A stretch of DNA of 64,000 nucleotides from Oscheius onirici. Lineage: Eukaryota > Nematoda > Chromadorea > Rhabditida > Rhabditidae. The notes below the pieces were generated by a model. The model searched no databases, was not told where the DNA came from, and saw nothing but the letters and a program-made list of their open reading frames with translations. A program made the position numbers and the translations under genes. Shown in pieces: positions 59,788 to 64,000 of the stretch; position 1 is the stretch's first letter, and each line of letters starts with the position of its first letter. The DNA is taken from contig OW051470.1 in NCBI GenBank assembly GCA_932521025.1, positions 6,868,501-6,932,500 of the forward strand, given 5' to 3'.

Positions 59788-62696
59788 ATGGATAGATCGA
59801 ATGGCACAGCGGAACAGTATCTCTGCGAGCTCAACGACGTTCTTGTAGCCCTTCAAGCTATCGTCAAGTGCAGCATTTGGTACGTTCTTTCAAAAGTTAC
59901 CTGAAGAGTATCCATCAGCCTGCAAGACGTCGGTAGTTCCGCTCAACATGCGTGTAGACTTCTAGAAGTTTGCGTTTACTTTTAATTTCAAAGCGTTACC
60001 AGAAGCAATAGTATCCTTCTAGTCACTATTCTGAGGAGCATTTTCCGAGTATTATGAAGCCAAAGTTAAAAATCGTTTACTATAAAACTCTAAAACTTGT
60101 CATAATTTGTCAAGTTCTAGATAATTCCAAACCTTGGCGATATTTCAGCTGTTCAACCCTTCGAGATCCCGTGACACCGAGCTGTAGCCATGCCTTTTGT
60201 AAAGAGTGCATAGAGGGTGTTTTCCAGAAAAGAAGTGCAATCGAATGTCCAATGTGCCGGAAGGTCATCTCCAGAAGGTAAATTACCTCTCGTTTTCTGG
60301 TTCAAAACAACTTTTTCCTTCAGAAGTGCAAGGACACCGTCCGAACATATCGGCAGCATCACGTCGATGTTCCTTCAAATGGTCACAAGCTTTAAAGGAG
60401 AGCTCAAAGAGACGAATGTGATCCCGAAAGAAAAATTTATTTTGGAGAGTCAGGCTCTGACGCAGATTACGGACAGTCCTCTTCGACAGATAAATCTCAA
60501 GGAGTCTACAGTTACAATGGTAACACATACTTCCATTTTTAATCAAGATCATTTTAGCGAAAGAAGCGGAAAATCGAAGTTCTGGACGTGGTAGCCAGCA
60601 AACTGGCCCGGATAGAAGAAGTCGAAGGTTTCGCGATGCCAGTGGTTCCAACAATCAGGTTACCAGCGATTCCGCAGCTTCTTCCTGGCAATGAAGAAGA
60701 AAAACGACCGGTGGTATATCTTTTCTCGAATGTTCTCTCAAATTTGTTATTAGAAGAACAAAAGAAGAGGAGCAACTGCCCGGACACTTCAGCTCTTGGA
60801 CCCGATTCCGGATTCTCCTCGGCCGCCTGTGGAATTTAGCATGGAGAAAATCGAGGTCAAAAAAGAGCCGACTGGCAAGCCGCCACCGTATCCAATCAAA
60901 ACTGAAGCACCACATAATTTGGAGACGCCGAAAGAAACAAGTTTACCTTTCAATTTTCCGTTTTAATGTCATTTTTAGATGAAAACCCCCCTTCAAACGA
61001 CATCAGTACCTTCTTCGCCCTTCACCCAGACTCCCGTCAACTGTTCAAGGCAAACCTTCCAATTTTACTTCGCGAACTCGGAATGAGACCCTACAATGAG
61101 CCAAACACTCCAGGACACTACCGGGAAGGACAGCAGACTCTCAAATGTAGGCGATCTTCCGATCTTTTAAACCTAGAGCGAAATTTAGTTGAAATACTAT
61201 TAAATGAAGATGGAGATTATCTCAGCGACCGCGACAGTACCATACCCATGAACAACAATTCAATGTTCCAAACAGAAGTAATTTTATCACTAGTTTCCTT
61301 GTAAAAAACGTTGTTTTAGGCCATTCCACATCCTGTAGAGCCAAAAAGTATGGAAGAAGTCGGTTGTCAAACTGACGAATTGCGGCCAGAAGAAGACGAA
61401 GTGGGTTTCTTGACAATTTCGCTGAAAATGAAACTTTCAGGTCGTTCCGGATTCAGAAGCTGGTCAGATTCCGGTAAAAGAGATAAATACAACAGGTTGT
61501 CAAACAGAGGTCACTCATTTTGGGTTTTTTTTTTCTGAATTTGAAACTTTAGAATATTTCCGAGGAACCATGCTCGATATGTCGGCTAAAAATGAGAACC
61601 GACATTGGCTGTCAAACAGACGTTATACCTACAATTTCGCTGAAACACGAAAATCCCTCGCCGTCAAGATATCTTGCTAAAGGCGGCGGTCCAAATGAGC
61701 CGTCCGAGGGTACGGTAGTATTAGACTCGAATCGATTTGAAGAAAATGGTCAGTTTTTTCTTTCCTTTCGATTAAATATTCATGTTTCAGGATATCCTCC
61801 ACCGAAAGAATTCGTTATAGCCGTCAGCCAACGGGAAAGTCCAAATGACAATGTCTTGTTACAACAGTTTAAAGCTGCCTTCAACGTGAAGATTCAGACG
61901 GAAATCAGTTCCAAAACGACTCATTTGGTCCTTATGAATGCTTACTGTGAGTTTTTGTTTGCAGAAACCACTGAATAACAAAACATTTTTATGAACCGGT
62001 TTTCAGACCAAGAATACAGTAAACCGTGGCCCATCAGCGTCGCAATTGCTATCTGTCGTCGGGTTGAAATTCTAAACAGAAACTGGATTGACGACTGTCT
62101 GTCCAAGAAGACCCTTCTCGACACGGTTTCTCCTTATTTTATTTCTTAATAACAGCCGCCTTTCAGGCCCTTTACAAGATTTTTGGCCAGGAATACCGAC
62201 CCTGGTTCGCATCTCCCGGAATCCAGATTCCTCAAGTTTTTAACCAGTTCCGGTTTTACATTCCGCGAAAATATTTCCCATATGAGCAGGCAGAATCCAG
62301 AGACGTGAGTTTTTTTAAACATTACCGTAATTGTCGTTTTTTTTAGAAATTAGTCCGGTTGGTACTTCTGGCGGGAGGAGAAATACTAAATCAGCTGGCA
62401 GAACTCCAGACGGCGTTCGTACCGGAGCTGTCGAAAACGTTATCGGCCATGTTCAGATTCCGAAACAGGTTCCGAGCAGCGCATGAAAAGCCGACTTTGA
62501 TCATTTTTTCTCCACTTTGTCAGAATATGGACGCAGCCTACAGGCTCAGACACGATTTCGGAGTCGAGGTTAGCTTTTTTATACTGTAATAGACCCAATT
62601 TAGGTACTGAACGCGAATTTCATTCTGGACTCGGTTTGTCGAGGATTTGCACAAGAAATTGAAGAATATCTTGTAGATAGACGACGGCCAAGCTGA
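59788..62696 (+). CDS. brc-1: BRCA1 ortholog BRC-1 (RING-BRCT E3 ubiquitin ligase)
   Basis: With BARD1/BRD-1 it forms a nuclear ubiquitin ligase for homologous recombination and checkpoint signalling. ATG 59788 (MDRSNGTAEQYLCELNDVLV). The RING begins KCSIC in exon 1; the second Cys codon (TG/C) is split by an intron of about 270 bp, then CSTLRDPVTPSCSHAFCKEC and ECPMCRKVISRR complete the C3HC4 set. Next is KGELKETNVIPKEKFILESQ, a region also seen in worm BRC-1, and a basic RKKRK nuclear signal (about 60556). The middle is disordered and carries three G-C-Q-T-D/E motifs (about 61365, 61497, 61608). Two BRCT repeats follow: PPPKEFVIAVSQRESPNDNV ... ILNRNWIDDCL, and KLVRLVLLAGGEILNQLAEL ... NANFILDSVC. 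Stop TGA 62694-62696. No break was seen. It is convergent with the CUB-like gene. Confidence 0.92.
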
Positions 62697-62904
62697 CAAG
62701 CATTTATTCTTGTATTTTTAAACTTTCCAAGTTGACTAAATTAGATTCTTTATATTTTAAAAGATAGCTCGCTCCACGATTGCAATAGGGGAAAGAATAA
62801 AACAGTACAACCTTAGAAGAAAGACCCTTAGTGCAGTGGAAATGGCAGTTTTGGAAGAGGTGGAGAGGGAAAAGTACCCGGAGGATCGGAGGGAAGGAGG
62901 TTGC

Positions 62905-64000
62905 TTAGTAGAAGGACAAGAGGGTCAAGGAAGAAATAAGGACGGAGAAGACAATCGAGTCAGCAGCACTCATTCCCTCCGAGTAGATGCGGATTCCTGA
63001 AATTTCAATTGATTTAAAAGTTCTGAACATATTTCTAGAGAATATTTCAAAAGTCTAACGGGAAAAAGACCCCATCCGGCTGTCTCTCATTTCTCTACGT
63101 GTCTAACCACCGAACGGATGGGTCCTCACAACTCGAACATCATCTTCCACCGAGATCCGATCTTAGGTTGCTCCCTGTCCAAAAGATCTTCCAGTTTCTT
63201 GCTCCCGAAACCTATTTCACTGGGAGGTTGGGCGGAGTGAAAGGTTTGACTCTTTCCATCCGAATGAGTTGAGGCTTTTTTTGGAATAGACCATTTTGAA
63301 ACGGGGCAACATGGATAGATAAGATGAGAGACTATAGAAAACCAAGCGAATAAAGTTGCTGTGGAAGTAATAGTGAAAGAAATCACGCAGACGAAGGAAA
63401 GGTCAATTCTGACAAAGTATATAATCATCCGATGCTGGGTTACCAGGGATCTAGTTCAGTTCGAAATCTCAGATCAGTCAACTTAATAAAACTGCCCTAT
63501 AAAACTTTTATTTTGTTGGTGATAATTGGATGAGACTCGTAGGTTATGCCAAGATGTGGCAATGTACTTCATTTAATCCGTCCAAATTTTACCACAAAAC
63601 TATTCTAGACAACCCTTTATATCTCACCCGTTGTATTCTGTTTATGTTAGATTCAAAACTGTACACCCGACAGTCAATTAGTGGCTGGGAATCAAGGACG
63701 AACCTGGCTGTACTTTGCGCGTCCGGTAGCGAATGCTGGGTCCTTTGAAAGATCCGAGAGAGAATCTGTTGGTTGTCAGTTCGATCAGAAGCCAGTTGTG
63801 AGTCGAATGAAGCTGGGTGATGTTGCTCGAATTGTCGCACGGGATCCTGCAAAAGAGACGAGTGTTATTTCCTGTTCGGTCTGATTAGACCTCCGGTCAG
63901 AATGTCTAATTGGCCGTCTAATCGAAGGCGCCCCTCCCCAATTAGTCAAGAGAGAGACTCACGCTGTTGTGATTCCCTGGGCTCCGTAGACGACCAATTG
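62905..64000 (-). CDS. CUB-like domain protein with GPI-type C-terminus, 3' part
   Basis: The 5' end is outside the window. Exon 63963-64000 gives QLVVYGAQGITTA. After a 116-bp intron, exon 63704-63846 gives IPCDNSSNITQLHSTHNWLL, IELTTNRFSLGSFKGPSIRY and RTRKVQP. This matches the end of a CUB-like fold (Cys, then N-x-L-x-I-x-L...G...I-x-Y). A donor CAG/GTTCGT at 63703 and the acceptor ATTTCAG at about 62997 join in phase across a 707-bp intron. The last exon reads GIRIYSEGMSAADSIVFSVL, ISSLTLLSFY and TAA 62905-62907. The final hydrophobic run after a small-residue site (SAAD) looks like a GPI-anchor signal. Without the last splice, the second exon would run on to a stop at 63678. An extracellular, surface-attached protein is likely; the ligand is unknown. 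Confidence 0.5.
62997..63703 (-). other. large intron of the CUB-like gene with a nested open frame
   Basis: Contains a 100-codon minus-strand frame at 63126-63428 (MIIYFVRIDLSFVCVISFTI) with one hydrophobic N-terminal segment and no recognisable domain. It has neither splice partners in phase with the CUB exons nor a close polyadenylation signal, so it is more likely chance sequence than a nested gene. Confidence 0.3.

Noticed and set aside
63126-63428. Small membrane protein on the minus strand
   Set aside because: Only one hydrophobic run, no family resemblance, and it lies in an intron predicted for the CUB-like gene; noted but not called as a gene.

Overview
The window is nuclear DNA of a nematode, most likely a chromadorean. 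The evidence is: very small introns (about 35-60 bp) with TTTCAG/TTTTAG acceptors; acceptor-like TTTCAG stretches just before several start codons, as expected for spliced-leader trans-splicing; and nematode-type genes, including worm-specific Argonautes (WAGO), a vWA-ZP cuticlin, a K2P/TWK channel, and close orthologs of C. elegans EAT-4, NCL-1 and BRC-1. No RNA genes were recognised. All family calls come from reading the sequence and from remembered family features; nothing was searched.

Layout. 0-2 kb: 3' part of an SLC13 di/tricarboxylate transporter, converging on a small secreted Gln/Gly-rich protein. 2-5 kb (-) and 12.8-15.3 kb (+): two related, unrecognised nuclear-type genes, each with a C-terminal V-V/I-x-L-S acidic motif that looks like a SUMO-interacting motif. 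Between them lie NAT10/nath-10 (-) and a broken WAGO Argonaute (-). 15.4-17.7 kb: a repeat-rich segment with a small gene directly abutting a second WAGO fragment, flanked by GAACACGAA-type repeats and a palindrome. 18-21 kb (-): cuticlin with two vWA domains and a ZP domain (CUT-6-like). 22.8-24.6 kb (-): two-pore potassium channel. 24.6-27 kb: repeats, retroelement tail relics, a frameshifted phospholipase-B-like fragment and a strong hairpin. 27-28.3 kb (+): F-box protein, converging on DDX42 RNA helicase (28.4-31.4 kb, -). 31.6 kb (+): a 107-residue protein. 32-34.7 kb: non-coding with a reverse-transcriptase relic. 34.7-38.1 kb (+): eat-4 (vesicular glutamate transporter). 38.1-45 kb: about 7 kb without a supportable gene. 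45-51.5 kb (+): ncl-1/brat TRIM-NHL gene with a 400-bp palindrome in one intron. 52-56 kb (-): two truncated AMP-binding (acyl/acetyl-CoA synthetase-like) copies. 56.2-59 kb (-): intact acetyl-CoA synthetase. 59.8-62.7 kb (+): brc-1 (BRCA1). 62.9-64 kb (-): 3' end of a CUB-like gene with a GPI-type tail.

The genes do not form one pathway. The intact ones are mostly conserved housekeeping or neuronal genes: rRNA/tRNA acetylation and growth control (NAT10, NCL-1), splicing helicase (DDX42), DNA repair (BRC-1), acetyl-CoA supply, glutamate release. They alternate with degraded, duplicated or repeat-associated loci. The most unusual material is the 2-17.7 kb block, with its unrecognised paralog pair and two Argonautes that both lack a PIWI domain, one bounded by repeats.
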